Below, piece after piece: positions 32,765-42,742 of a stretch of DNA of 64,000 bases. Numbering within the stretch: position 1 is the stretch's first letter; every line of letters starts with the position of its first letter. The stretch is from PALSA-1444 sp964291045. GTDB lineage: Bacteria > Chlamydiota > Chlamydiia > Chlamydiales > Rhabdochlamydiaceae. The position numbers and the translations under genes were made by a program. The notes beneath the pieces are model-generated. The model saw only the letters and a list, made by a program, of their open reading frames with translations. It made no database searches and had not been told where the DNA came from. The stretch is taken from the NCBI RefSeq assembly GCF_964291045.1, contig NZ_OZ197277.1, forward strand, positions 496,001 through 560,000, in the 5' to 3' direction.

Positions 32765-34564
32765 ATGAAAAGAGAAGAGATTGCAAAAACAGATCAGTGG
32801 AACATCGAAGCATTTTATCCCACCCTTGAAGCTTGGTATAAAGAATTTACACTGTGTGAAGAGAGTCAAAAAAAAGGAAATTGGCAAAAGTTAAAAGAGA
32901 GGCAAGGGTCTATTCATGAAGGAGCTGAGGCTGTTCTTCACATTTTAGAGAGTTATCTCAAGATTGAACAAGATCTTGCGAGGCTCTATGTCTACGCGCA
33001 CCTAAGAAAAGATGAAGATGTGGGTCACACTAAACATCAAGAAATGTTTCTTCAAATCTCTTCTCTTTGTCACCAATTTAAGCAAGATATGTCGTGGATA
33101 GAGCCAGAAATCCTTCAAATGCAAGAAGAAGAGCTAAACAAACTTCTAGAGGTGGAGGAGTTAAAACCTTATCATTTTTATTTAACAAAAATGATTCGGT
33201 TTAAGCCGCACACTCTAACACCGCAAGAAGAGAACTTACTGGCAAGTGGCTCTGATGCTCTAGGGGTTGCAGAAAGAGCGTTTGAAGCGTTTAATTGCGG
33301 GGATTTGAAATTTCCCTCTGTCGTAGATAGTGAGGGGAAGAGTCATCCGCTCACCCATGGAACCTATCTTACCTATTTACTTAGCCAAGATAGAGCTCTT
33401 CGGCAGTCTGCTTTTGAAACATTGCATTCAACTTTTAGCCTTTGGGAAAATACGCTCTGTGAACTGATTCAAGGGGAGATGAAAAAGCATCTTTTTTTAG
33501 CGAAAACACGGAAATTTAACTCTTGTCTTGAATCGGCCCTTTTTCCTCACCATATTGATCCTTCGGTGTATCACAATCTCATTCAGGTGGTTAGAGATGC
33601 TCTTCCTGCATTTCATCGTTATTTTGCTCTTCGAAAAAAAGTGATGAAGCTGGATAAGCTCCATCTTTATGATTTAAAAGTGCCTCTCATTACACCTGTT
33701 GATATGCATTTAACCTTTGATCATGCAGTTGATTTGATCATTAAATCGCTTGCCCCCTTAGGAAAGGAGTATCAAGATATCTTAGAAAAAGGGCTTAAAG
33801 TCGACAGATGGGTTGATCGGTATGAAAATGATCGGAAACGCACCGGTGCCTACTCAAGCGGCTTTTATCAACACTTTCCCTATATTCTTATGAATTATCA
33901 TGGCCAGTTTAATGATATGATGACACTTACCCATGAGTCAGGCCATAGCATGCATTCCTATTTTGCCTCACTGCATCAATCCTATCATAACGCTCAGTAT
34001 CCTATTTTCTTAGCAGAAGTGGCCTCGACGTTTCATGAAGAGCTTTTAAGTAACTACCTCTTAAAAGCGGTCACCTCTAAAAAGCAAAGAGCTTACCTCA
34101 TTAATCAAAAAATTGAAGATATTCGAAACACCTTTTTTAGACAGGTGATGTTTGCAGAGTTTGAGCTTAAACTCCATACATCTGTAGAAAAAGGAATACC
34201 TCTTACTCCTAGCTATCTTAAAAAGAGCTATTTGGAGCTTAATCAAGACTATTTTGGGCCTGATGTGATCATAGACCCTTCCATTGAAATCGAGTGGGCA
34301 AGAGTGCCGCATTTTTACTATAACTTTTATGTTTATCAATACGCAACAGGGCTTGCAGCGTCAAGAACTCTTGTAAATCTTGTTGAAAAAGAGGGTCCTT
34401 TAGGGTATTTAGAGTTTATCTCATCAGGAGGAAGCTGTTTTCCTTTAGAGACCTTAAAGAAGGCAGGAGTAGATATGACTACAAAAGAGCCTCTTCAGAC
34501 CGTGTTAGATCAATTTACAAGCTTAATGACTGAGTTAGAAGTGCTTTTAGGAGAAGAAGAGTAG
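32765..34564 (+). CDS. pepF: Oligoendopeptidase F (M3 family)
   Basis: 599-aa cytosolic zinc metallopeptidase that cuts short peptides. The zinc site HESGH is at 390-394 with the third ligand region FLAEVASTFHEEL after it; YRYD-type substrate residues occur near YNFYVYQYATG. ATG 32765 has a GAGGAG site. It is divergent from groES, the same neighbourhood as CT110-CT112 in Chlamydia, from memory. Confidence 0.94.
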   Translation: MKREEIAKTDQWNIEAFYPTLEAWYKEFTLCEESQKKGNWQKLKERQGSIHEGAEAVLHILESYLKIEQDLARLYVYAHLRKDEDVGHTKHQEMFLQISSLCHQFKQDMSWIEPEILQMQEEELNKLLEVEELKPYHFYLTKMIRFKPHTLTPQEENLLASGSDALGVAERAFEAFNCGDLKFPSVVDSEGKSHPLTHGTYLTYLLSQDRALRQSAFETLHSTFSLWENTLCELIQGEMKKHLFLAKTRKFNSCLESALFPHHIDPSVYHNLIQVVRDALPAFHRYFALRKKVMKLDKLHLYDLKVPLITPVDMHLTFDHAVDLIIKSLAPLGKEYQDILEKGLKVDRWVDRYENDRKRTGAYSSGFYQHFPYILMNYHGQFNDMMTLTHESGHSMHSYFASLHQSYHNAQYPIFLAEVASTFHEELLSNYLLKAVTSKKQRAYLINQKIEDIRNTFFRQVMFAEFELKLHTSVEKGIPLTPSYLKKSYLELNQDYFGPDVIIDPSIEIEWARVPHFYYNFYVYQYATGLAASRTLVNLVEKEGPLGYLEFISSGGSCFPLETLKKAGVDMTTKEPLQTVLDQFTSLMTELEVLLGEEE

Positions 34565-34581
34565 GAGTTTTAAGGCTCTTT

Positions 34582-34624
34582 TCAAGCGGTGAATAGGGGG
34601 AGTAGTCTCTTATTCACCGCTTGA
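34582..34624 (+). terminator. Long hairpin after pepF
   Basis: Perfect 14-bp inverted repeat (tcaagcggtgaata / tattcaccgcttga) with a 15-nt loop, 17 bases after the pepF stop. The following sequence (tcttcatcactgttttt) has no immediate T-run, so termination may be less efficient. Confidence 0.65.
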
Positions 34625-34739
34625 TCTTCATCACTGTTTTTATCACAAATGTTCTTTTTTTCTTAAAAAGAAGAAAATAACTAGGTGCAATGAACTCTCT
34701 TATGAAATAATAGAGTCACACAAAAACGTAATTGATTTT

Positions 34740-35018
34740 ATGGCAAAAAAAACAACAGATACATTCATTGTAATGAATGATAAAGGGCTTCACACCCGGC
34801 CTTCAACCGAACTTGTTAAATGCGCAACAGCTTTTAAAAGCAGGGTCACACTCCGTTACGGAGGTGTTAGCGTGAATGGGAAGTCTCTTTTAGGCATCTT
34901 AATGCTAGCTGCTGTTAAAGGGGCAAAGGTGACTGTTGAGGCAGAAGGGGAAGACTCTGAAGAGACTGTCCGTTCTATCTTAGAGCTTGCAAGCAATAAA
35001 TTTTATATTAAATATTAA
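34740..35018 (+). CDS. ptsH: Phosphocarrier protein HPr
   Basis: 92 aa. Phosphorylation site His18 in KGLHTRPS and regulatory Ser49 in VNGKSLLGILML are both present, so both phosphotransfer and HPr-kinase control are possible. Chlamydiae keep a partial PTS whose HPr is thought to be regulatory. No enzyme I or sugar permease is in this window. The ATG at 34740 has no visible Shine-Dalgarno sequence. Confidence 0.94.
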   Translation: MAKKTTDTFIVMNDKGLHTRPSTELVKCATAFKSRVTLRYGGVSVNGKSLLGILMLAAVKGAKVTVEAEGEDSEETVRSILELASNKFYIKY

Positions 35019-35041
35019 AAAATAGAGCAAGCAAGGACTCT

Positions 35042-35722
35042 TTAAGAGTATAGTTCTGTTTGGCCATCTTCTTTTCCCACAATGACTAAGTTCGCTTGAG
35101 AGGGGAAAAATCCTGTTTCCACCACTCCAGGAACAGAACAAATTGTTTGATGAATCTGATCAAAAGAGACGGGGTTAGAAAGTGTTAAATCGTAGAGATA
35201 GTTTTGGTTTTCTGTCACCCAAGGATGCCCATCTTTTCCTAGCCTAAGGGCTCCTTTAAACCCAAAATTTGCTAGGTGATAAAGGGTGGCTCTACATCCA
35301 AAGGGAACAATTTCAACAGGAAGAGGGCGAGTGCCTAGCTTCTTAACAACTTTTGTATCATCTACAATAGCAATCATCTGAGAGCTCATATGCGCTAAAA
35401 TTTTTTCCCGTAAAAGCGCACCGCCGCCGCCTTTTACCATTCTTTTTTGTAAATCAATCTCATCAGCTCCATCGACATAAAGATCAATGGAGATCAGTTC
35501 ATCACTATTTAAGAGGGGGAGATTGCCTTTTTGAGCTAAGAGGAAAGAAGACTTTGAGCTTGCGACAACTTGCACAGGCACTCCTTGATGAAAGCCATCA
35601 ATGACTGCCTGGATAAAATAAGCTGCAGTGGAGCCTGTTCCAAGACCTACTACCATCCCTGGTTTAACAAATGTAAAGGCTTTATCTGCGGCAGCTTTTT
35701 TACAGATTTCAATATTCATCAT
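35042..35722 (-). CDS. rpiA: Ribose-5-phosphate isomerase A
   Basis: 226 aa of the pentose-phosphate pathway. Motifs VGLGTGSTAAYFI, SIDLYVDGADEID (catalytic Asp/Glu) and KGGGGALLREKI are typical. Two adjacent ATGs (35722, 35719) are possible starts with only a weak ribosome site. Convergent with ptsH. Confidence 0.95.
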   Translation of the reverse strand: MMNIEICKKAAADKAFTFVKPGMVVGLGTGSTAAYFIQAVIDGFHQGVPVQVVASSKSSFLLAQKGNLPLLNSDELISIDLYVDGADEIDLQKRMVKGGGGALLREKILAHMSSQMIAIVDDTKVVKKLGTRPLPVEIVPFGCRATLYHLANFGFKGALRLGKDGHPWVTENQNYLYDLTLSNPVSFDQIHQTICSVPGVVETGFFPSQANLVIVGKEDGQTELYS

Positions 35723-35975
35723 TTGATGTTACCCAAGAAGAGAGTCTCTTGTAAAGGCTCCTCTTTGTTTTTATGGAGTAAAGCTGCATCGTCAAGCAAA
35801 AAGAGCTTTAAAGAGACAAGGTATAAGACATTTGAAGTGAAGAGGGGATTTTAAGGATAGTTAAGATACACTCGAATACTAGTTCTGATCAAATACCTCT
35901 CTATGACACAATAGATTAAATAAAGCGTTAAAGACACTATCTTAGAGAAACGAGACGAAGGGGTGAGGGAAAAAG

Positions 35976-37241
35976 ATGAACGTTATTGATTGTTTAATAG
36001 AAAGAGGCTTAGTAGATGCTGTCACAAGTCCAGAGATTAAAGCAGCTTGTGATAAGCCAGTAAAAATTTATATTGGATTTGATCCAACAGCTAGTAGCTT
36101 ACACTTAGGCAATTTAGTTGGCATCATGATCCTCAAGTGGTTTCAAAAATTTGGACACACTCCTGTGATTCTTTTAGGAGGCGCAACAGGCCGTATTGGA
36201 GATCCTTCAGGAAAAAGTTTAGAGCGTGTGCTTTTAGATGCAGAAACAGTGGAAAAAAACATTGAGGGGATACGGAGCCATTTTGAGCAGATTCTTGATT
36301 TTACAGGGAAGCTCTCTATGCCCATCATGGTGAACAATGAAGAGTGGTTTGCAAACTACTCATTTGTGAATTTCTTAAGAGACATCGGTAAACACTTCCG
36401 TGTGAACATCATGATGAATAAAGAAATGGTGAAAAATAGGCTCCAGTCAGAAGAGGGGATTTCTTTTACTGAGTTTAGCTACCAACTTCTTCAATCGTAT
36501 GATTTTTACCATCTGTTTGAGAAGGGCGTCTCTATTCAAGGAGGAGGGAGTGATCAATGGGGAAATATTACAGCAGGGGTTGAACTCATTCGTAAATTAA
36601 CAGGAAAATCAGCCCTGGGTCTTACCTTCCCTCTTTTAACAAGAAGCGATGGGAAGAAGTTTGGAAAAACAGAGCAAGGGGCGATATGGCTTGCAAAGGA
36701 CCGCACCTCTCCTTATGAGTTTTACCAACACATTTACAAAATACCAGACGCTGATGTGATTAAGCTCATGAAGATGGTGACCATGATGGACATGGAAGAG
36801 ATCCGTTTCTTTGAAAAGGCGCTTCAAGATCCCTCTTATATTCCTAATACAGCGCAAAAGCGGCTAGCGCAAGAGCTCACCCTTCTTGTTCACGGAGAAT
36901 CTGGGCTTGCATCAGCGATGAATGCTACAGAAGCTGTTCTTCCTGGACATAAAGGAGATCTCACAGAAGAGGCATTTCATCAAATGATGAAAGATTTTCC
37001 TTGCCTGACACTCAATAAATCCGAGTGGATAGGGAAAAAACTGACAGAACTCATGGTCTACAGCAAACTTGTCAGTAGTAAAGGAGAAGCTGCCCGGCTG
37101 ATTTCTCAGTCAGGAGCTTATTTGAATAATAACCGCGTAGAAGATGCTCAAGGTCTGATCACAGAAGAGAGCCTCCTCTACCAGGCATTTATCCTTCTTG
37201 CTGCTGGGAAAAAAAATAAGGTGCTCATCAGGCTCACATAG
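35976..37241 (+). CDS. tyrS: Tyrosyl-tRNA synthetase
   Basis: 421-aa class I synthetase. HIGH-type motif in SSLHLGNLVG, the Tyr-binding block IQGGGSDQWGNI and the KFGKT form of KMSKS are present; an S4-like RNA-binding domain closes the protein (SKGEAARLISQSGAYLNN). A purine-rich sequence (GAAGGGGTGAGGG) precedes ATG 35976. Confidence 0.96.
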   Translation: MNVIDCLIERGLVDAVTSPEIKAACDKPVKIYIGFDPTASSLHLGNLVGIMILKWFQKFGHTPVILLGGATGRIGDPSGKSLERVLLDAETVEKNIEGIRSHFEQILDFTGKLSMPIMVNNEEWFANYSFVNFLRDIGKHFRVNIMMNKEMVKNRLQSEEGISFTEFSYQLLQSYDFYHLFEKGVSIQGGGSDQWGNITAGVELIRKLTGKSALGLTFPLLTRSDGKKFGKTEQGAIWLAKDRTSPYEFYQHIYKIPDADVIKLMKMVTMMDMEEIRFFEKALQDPSYIPNTAQKRLAQELTLLVHGESGLASAMNATEAVLPGHKGDLTEEAFHQMMKDFPCLTLNKSEWIGKKLTELMVYSKLVSSKGEAARLISQSGAYLNNNRVEDAQGLITEESLLYQAFILLAAGKKNKVLIRLT

Positions 37242-37393
37242 CTTAAGAAATGGCTCTCTTTTTGCATAAAAATACTTGATTGAAAATGAGTGAGATACAA
37301 CAATTGGGTTTAAAGGGGGTTGTTTTCAAATAAGAAATTTTTAAAACTTAAATGAAGACACCCCAAAAGAGTGATTAGGAAGGGAGGTAACAG

Positions 37394-37711
37394 ATGATTA
37401 CGATGACAAAAAAAGAGCTCATTGCAAATATTTCTCAAAAGCAAGGGGTTGAACTCTATGAAGTTCGTGATATTCTTCAAGCGTTTTTGGAGGAGATGGC
37501 AGAGAGCCTAGGGGAAAAGAAGAGAATTGAGTTTCGTGACTTTGGCGTGTTTGAACTTGTTGAGAGAAAACAAAAAATTGGGAGAAATCCTAAACAAGCT
37601 GATGTGGCCATTGTGATCCCTGCAAGATATGCTGTTAAATTTACACCAGGCAAAAAACTCAAACAGCGAATTGAAAAGCTTCCTGTTGTGAAAAAGAAAT
37701 CAGCTCATTAA
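37394..37711 (+). CDS. HU/IHF-family DNA-binding protein
   Basis: 105-aa nucleoid protein. The fold is typical: N-terminal helices TKKELIANISQKQGVELYEV, RIEFRDFGVFELVER, and the DNA-binding arm beginning GRNPKQADVAIVIPARYAVKFTPGK. GGAGGT before ATG 37394 supports the start. In Chlamydia the himD-type gene stands close to accA and msbA; here the block is spread by repeat-protein genes. Confidence 0.93.
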   Translation: MITMTKKELIANISQKQGVELYEVRDILQAFLEEMAESLGEKKRIEFRDFGVFELVERKQKIGRNPKQADVAIVIPARYAVKFTPGKKLKQRIEKLPVVKKKSAH

Positions 37712-38501
37712 GAGAGCTTCAAGATAAGGCTCTAAAGCTTCTTATTTAAGCGTTTAAATGCCTAATAAGGGTTTTGATGAGCGGGTATTTTGCAACCTAG
37801 TGTTTAAGAGAGGGTAAGGGTTAAAGAGGTTTAAAAACATTTTTAAATCTCTTTAATATGCTGTATTTTAACAAAATGTGGGCGCTTAAAAACTATTTTT
37901 TAGATACTTTTTCTCATTCTAAAAATAGAGTAGAGTCTTTCTTAAAATCTAATATCAAAAAATTTAGAGCAAAAAGACTTTAGGACAAGGATTTAAATAG
38001 GAGAGACCTCTTCATGAAAACGAAAATGAAGAGTAATGCTTTGATAGGATTTAAAGGTTTTCTACTCCAAAGCGAAATCAAACTAAAGTGCTTTGGAATC
38101 AAGAAATCATGGCAATAGATAGACCTCAATATCCCCAAGTTCATGAGACGCATTTTTCTTTATAAGATTCATCAATTAAGCTTAATTTTTAATACATATT
38201 CATCTAAGTTTTTAAAATTAAAATGTTTGATATACTTTTCAAGTAAATCTAAGTGGTTATTGGATTGTTTTTTATTCGACTCTTTGAGATGGTGTTATTT
38301 TGTAACTCTTAGGATGACTTTTCTTGATAAAAGTTAAATATATTATAAATTTATCTAAACAATTGATTTTTTCGCTAAAAACCATTTAAACAAGCATGAT
38401 TTTATATTGAAAAATACCGCTTAGATATACTAGAAAGCGCTTTTTCAAGAAAAAACTGGGGTTGCCTGAATAGTTACATTATTTTTTTAATAGGAAGCTA
38501 C
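37712..38501 (+). other. 790-base leader region before the first repeat-protein gene
   Basis: AT-rich. It contains a 34-codon ORF (listed separately), and 38251-38301 is nearly the same as 42676-42726 just before the second paralogue. No RNA gene or clear terminator was seen after the HU/IHF gene. Confidence 0.5.
38014..38118 (+). CDS. Possible 34-aa basic peptide
   Basis: ATG 38014 has TAGGAGA about 9-10 bases upstream and opens a frame of 34 codons, starting MKTKMKSNALIGFKG and ending KKSWQ. Lys-rich, no family. It could be a chance ORF; the ribosome site is the only support. Confidence 0.25.
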   Translation: MKTKMKSNALIGFKGFLLQSEIKLKCFGIKKSWQ

Positions 38502-41500
38502 ATGTCCAGCATATCCAAAACAAGCCATGAATCTTTTCAAAGCCAAAAAAGGGCTTTAGAATCTACAGAAACAAACGTTGTAGATACCAAAATACAAAAA
38601 ATCTCTGAATGTTTAGGAGGTGTATCCCACACAGCTCAATTTGATACTGCGTTGATAAGAGGGGAGGCACACTTGAATGTTTCCTCGGCAGCTTCCACAA
38701 AAAATGCTCATGCTCATCCCCCGGCTTATCTCCATCAAATTTCACAGCTCCGTACACCTTTAAAACAACTCTATGCAGTTCCTAGAGCCCATTTTTTACA
38801 ATTGATTCATGACTATCCCAAAAAAGCTGGACTCTACTTTAATCTGGCAAGAACTCTGGATTCAAAAGCCCGTATTACGTTGCTTTGTAAAACAGAGCTC
38901 ACAGTAATAAAGCTCTTTCAAAAAGCAGTAGACCTTCTGACTGAAGAAGGGAGTCATAGCTTAACACTAGCTCAAGCCTTTAAAGAGGCAAGATTTTACT
39001 CTTTAAGAGGGGGACATGTTGATAAAATCCGAAAGAAGTTCTATCTAAAAATGATAGCAAACAGTTCTTGCCCTGAGCAGTTTTATAGGGCATTAGCTTC
39101 TATCGAAGATAGATATGTGCGTCTTAATAAGATACATAAACTTTCTAAAGGCGTTATAATGAGTAACTTTGATCTTTTAATGAAAGGGTTAGAGTATGAT
39201 CCCTTAGATGATGAAGCATATGTCACACTCGCTGTTGGCTCATACTGGCTGGACCGGGCACTCCGTATGCCTAAGGGGTCTATTGTTTGTTGGAAACAGC
39301 TCCTTTTACAAGCCATTGATATTAACCCGAACAGCTCCTCTGCTTTATTTTCTCTTGCTTGTATGATACAGCACAGTAATGTTTTAAAGATGGATGAATA
39401 TTCTAAAAAAATGTTTATTCCATTAAATGAAAAAGAATTTATTGAATTAAAATCCCAGGATGATCTTTTAGAATATATAAAAGATGGAAAAACAGTATTA
39501 CGAGTTAGACTTTTAAACGGAGAGGTTTTAAGTCGCACAGATCTCTTGATACGCCTTTATCAGTTAAGTGATGGTAAAGAGGCTTTTATAAAAGCTTTGG
39601 ATGTGGTTTATAAAGAGCAAGGTTTTAGGATATTTGTAGAAGAACTTCTTAGTTCCTCAGTTACTTTAGAACTTAAATGGGATATGGTTTTTTCTATCAT
39701 CGAATATATTATGATGCCTTGGGATAGGTATAAAGAGGGAACTTCGCATTTATTCCGTTGGGTTAAAGAGCATGCAGCTCTTGCTTTAGAAAAACAAATA
39801 CTATTAGCTCAAGATGTTAATGAGGGCTCTAAACTCTATGATGCTAACGTCTCTTTTGAAACTTTAAATCAGACCTCTTTAAAAGAGCTATTAGACCTTA
39901 TTCAAAAAGAGCCTAAGCGGGCAGCTCTTTATTGTAATTTAGCCAGAAAATTTCATCTATTAGGATATGACTCAGACGATAGTCTTCATGAGTTTGGTTA
40001 TAAAGATAGCAGTCAATTGTTTTTTACAGCTATCAAGCTAGATCCTATGAATAGTTATTTCTATTATTATTTTGTTAAAAATAATAATAATGAGCATAGA
40101 GAAGAAAGTGTTAAAATATATTTAATGGCTATTGATCTTAACCCTAAGGAGAGCTTTTTTTATAGCGATTTGGCTAAGCATATTCCTCGGTACATTTCTC
40201 TTTTTGATGGAAAAAAGTTTTCTCAAAACAAGCTTATTTTTGAGGCGTTATCACTAAATCCCCGTAATGATGAGGCTTACACCTACCTTGGTAAAATAGC
40301 TAAGAAGGAGGCCGTTATCTTATCCACAGGGGAAATATTAACAAGGCAAGAGTGTTATCTAAAAGCCCTAGAAATTAACCCTCGGAATATAGAAGCGTAT
40401 ATTTACCTCTTCCTACACCTCGTAGGAGGGCAAGAAAATTTAGAGACTAGGGCTCAGGAGAGTCAAACTTTAAGGGTTGAGGTTCAGGGAAACAAGCTTG
40501 ATCCTGAAGATCTTTTACTTCAAGCTTGTCAAATTCAGAGAAAAATCTTTTTCAATAGGGTTTCTACGTATGATATTTATAAAACTCCCGAGTATCTTAA
40601 ATTCTTAAAGCGTCTTAAAGAAAGCGCTCTTCCCTCTACTTTGAAGCAATATGTGTATGCAAGGACATTGAATCTATTACGGAATTTACGGGATGATAAC
40701 TATTTCTCTAGGAATGATTACCACTATGATCAATTAGTAAGAGAGCTCTTTAATTTTTTTAGACATGAGGAAAGGATTCCTCTAGCGATGGATCCTACCT
40801 TATACACAACAAAAAAAAAGTATCTCATGGATGTCTATCAAGGCCTTAGGTTTTCTAGCCATGCAATTCCAGCTATACTTGAACTCATCCGGCAGCTTCA
40901 TAAAGAAGAATTAATTTATAAAAATAGGTGGCCTTTTGCTTTAACGAGTAAAAAAGAATTTATTATAGAGAGAATGCCTCAATTGAATCACCATCCTTTA
41001 GCCTATTGCTATTTGGCTGATTTGATGGAAAAAGACGAATCTGTCATGCTAACGTTTGTTGATGTGATAGAAATAGAAGAATCTTTCATAATGAATAAGC
41101 AAAAATTTTCTAAGAGAGAGCTTTATTTAAAAGCAATTGAGCGTATTCAAAAGACTCCTTCTCAAAATCCGATTGATTTAGATCACTATGCAATGAGTTA
41201 TAGCAGTGTAGCGCACGATTTAGAGCAGGATGAGAGGATCACACTTCTTGATGGGTCTTTGGTATCAAGTGAGGAACTGTGTTTAAAAGCGTTAAAATTA
41301 GACCGCAAATGCGCTCTTGCCTATCATATCCTTGCAAGAAACTTTCACGGTTCTATTGAGTTAGAAGGAATGTCTTATCAATCAAAACGAGATCTTTATC
41401 TTCAAGCTATTCATGCGAGTCCCTACGATCCAATAGCCTATTATGAGTTAGGGCGTACTCTTCAAGAAAAGGAAACTGTTGTACTCATGAATGGGGTTAC

Positions 41501-42392
41501 TCTTTCTAAGAAAAAGCTGTATATAAGAGCCATTCAGCTAGGAATTAAAAATCCGCATACTTATTATGAGATGGGGGTGATGATGAATGAGAAAGATCAG
41601 ATTTATTTTCCTTGGAACCCATCGGTAACTTTTATAAAAGGAAATCTTTTAGCTAAAGCTTTTGAGCTAGCTCCTACTCATTCTTTTTATCTCTATAAGT
41701 TTACAGATTATCTCTTAAAAAGAAGGAAAACTGCAGAAAATTTAGCTCTTACATACAGTACAATAGATTCAAGGTACCCCTTTTTTCCTTCATTAGAGCC
41801 TGAATGTAGCGCTTCATCGTCTAAGCAATCTTCTGATCATCAAGATTGTAAAAGAGTTAAAACAGAACAAGAAGAAAATAGGCAAATGACCTCTTCTAAG
41901 ACTGAATTAGTGGCTAAAACTTTTTCTAAGACAGTAGAAACCTCTGAAACAACAGGAGAGATAGATCTCCAAAATATCGATTATTACATTGCTTTTTTTA
42001 GGAAAGCCTCTTGTGAAGCTTCTTCTAGGGAAGCCTCTTGTGAAGCTTCTTCTATTGATGATTTTTGGAAGGGTGTATCTTCTTTGGCAACAGTTGAATA
42101 CAAGGGAGAACATCTCAGCGAGCAGCAATTTTATATTCAATTTCTTAAAGAGTATCCTAATCATCCAAAGGCATATGAAAAGCTACGGTCTTTACTCACG
42201 GAATTTTGCTATGAGGATGATTTAGATTCTAGTGAAGAGGTGAGTTCCAGTACAGATTCTGAAGATAGTTTAAATTCTAATACATCTAACAATGAAGAAG
42301 AAGATGTATCCTCAGATACCTTAAGTAATGATGAGTTAAGCTCTGATGAGGAGGAAAATTTTCACAGTGGATACGAGCCCTTGAGTCAGTGA
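38502..42392 (+). CDS. Large TPR-like repeat protein, paralogue A (fused form)
   Basis: 1296 aa from ATG 38502, with TAGGA nearby. No signal peptide or membrane segment. The N-terminus (SSISKTSHESFQSQKRALES) is shared with paralogue B. Most of the protein is degenerate TPR-like repeats recognisable by blocks such as ECYLKALEINPRNIEAYIYL and LYLQAIHASPYDPIAYYELG, closing with LLAKAFELAP...FYLYKFTDYLLK. Residues 1-1085 match paralogue B; residues 1086-1296 match the separate 189-aa protein C, including a KRVKTEQEE block, one last repeat and a Ser/Glu/Asp-rich tail. So A is a fusion of B-type and C-type genes. Function unknown; TPR-type solenoids normally bind proteins. Confidence 0.8.
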   Translation: MSSISKTSHESFQSQKRALESTETNVVDTKIQKISECLGGVSHTAQFDTALIRGEAHLNVSSAASTKNAHAHPPAYLHQISQLRTPLKQLYAVPRAHFLQLIHDYPKKAGLYFNLARTLDSKARITLLCKTELTVIKLFQKAVDLLTEEGSHSLTLAQAFKEARFYSLRGGHVDKIRKKFYLKMIANSSCPEQFYRALASIEDRYVRLNKIHKLSKGVIMSNFDLLMKGLEYDPLDDEAYVTLAVGSYWLDRALRMPKGSIVCWKQLLLQAIDINPNSSSALFSLACMIQHSNVLKMDEYSKKMFIPLNEKEFIELKSQDDLLEYIKDGKTVLRVRLLNGEVLSRTDLLIRLYQLSDGKEAFIKALDVVYKEQGFRIFVEELLSSSVTLELKWDMVFSIIEYIMMPWDRYKEGTSHLFRWVKEHAALALEKQILLAQDVNEGSKLYDANVSFETLNQTSLKELLDLIQKEPKRAALYCNLARKFHLLGYDSDDSLHEFGYKDSSQLFFTAIKLDPMNSYFYYYFVKNNNNEHREESVKIYLMAIDLNPKESFFYSDLAKHIPRYISLFDGKKFSQNKLIFEALSLNPRNDEAYTYLGKIAKKEAVILSTGEILTRQECYLKALEINPRNIEAYIYLFLHLVGGQENLETRAQESQTLRVEVQGNKLDPEDLLLQACQIQRKIFFNRVSTYDIYKTPEYLKFLKRLKESALPSTLKQYVYARTLNLLRNLRDDNYFSRNDYHYDQLVRELFNFFRHEERIPLAMDPTLYTTKKKYLMDVYQGLRFSSHAIPAILELIRQLHKEELIYKNRWPFALTSKKEFIIERMPQLNHHPLAYCYLADLMEKDESVMLTFVDVIEIEESFIMNKQKFSKRELYLKAIERIQKTPSQNPIDLDHYAMSYSSVAHDLEQDERITLLDGSLVSSEELCLKALKLDRKCALAYHILARNFHGSIELEGMSYQSKRDLYLQAIHASPYDPIAYYELGRTLQEKETVVLMNGVTLSKKKLYIRAIQLGIKNPHTYYEMGVMMNEKDQIYFPWNPSVTFIKGNLLAKAFELAPTHSFYLYKFTDYLLKRRKTAENLALTYSTIDSRYPFFPSLEPECSASSSKQSSDHQDCKRVKTEQEENRQMTSSKTELVAKTFSKTVETSETTGEIDLQNIDYYIAFFRKASCEASSREASCEASSIDDFWKGVSSLATVEYKGEHLSEQQFYIQFLKEYPNHPKAYEKLRSLLTEFCYEDDLDSSEEVSSSTDSEDSLNSNTSNNEEEDVSSDTLSNDELSSDEEENFHSGYEPLSQ
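42003..42056 (+). repeat. 27-bp direct duplication in paralogue A
   Basis: Two adjacent 27-base units (42003-42029, 42030-42056) that differ at four bases encode SCEASS twice. The duplication is missing from the 189-aa homologue. Confidence 0.85.
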
Positions 42393-42742
42393 AAAGAGTG
42401 TCTTGTACAGGATGAACTAAAGTTAAATTGCTTAATAGGGGTTGAAGTTTTTTTATTAGATAGGAAAAATTTCTTATTAATCATTAGAAGTTACTTAAAA
42501 GCACTTTTCTAAAAGATTTTTATGGTGTTGAGCTATGGAGAGGGAAAATAGCTCTTTTCATCTTTCTTTATCCTGAAGGTGAAAAAGAGACACGCATCAA
42601 ACAAGGATTGTTCAGTTTATTTTAACTATGAGATGTTCACATTCTTTTTTTAATTCTTATGAGTACAACCCATCCAAATGGTTATTATGTTGTTTTTTAT
42701 TCACCTCTTTGAGATCGTGTTATTTTTTTCATAGGAAACAAC
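42393..42742 (+). other. 350-base region between paralogues A and B
   Basis: No ORF beyond 13 codons. The last part (42676-42726) is the copy of the leader found before paralogue A. No clear terminator after A. Confidence 0.5.

Noticed and set aside
38143..38337. 64-codon ORF before paralogue A
   Set aside because: Phe/Leu/Ser/Lys-rich product of AT-rich leader DNA, overlaps the duplicated leader segment, has no ribosome site.
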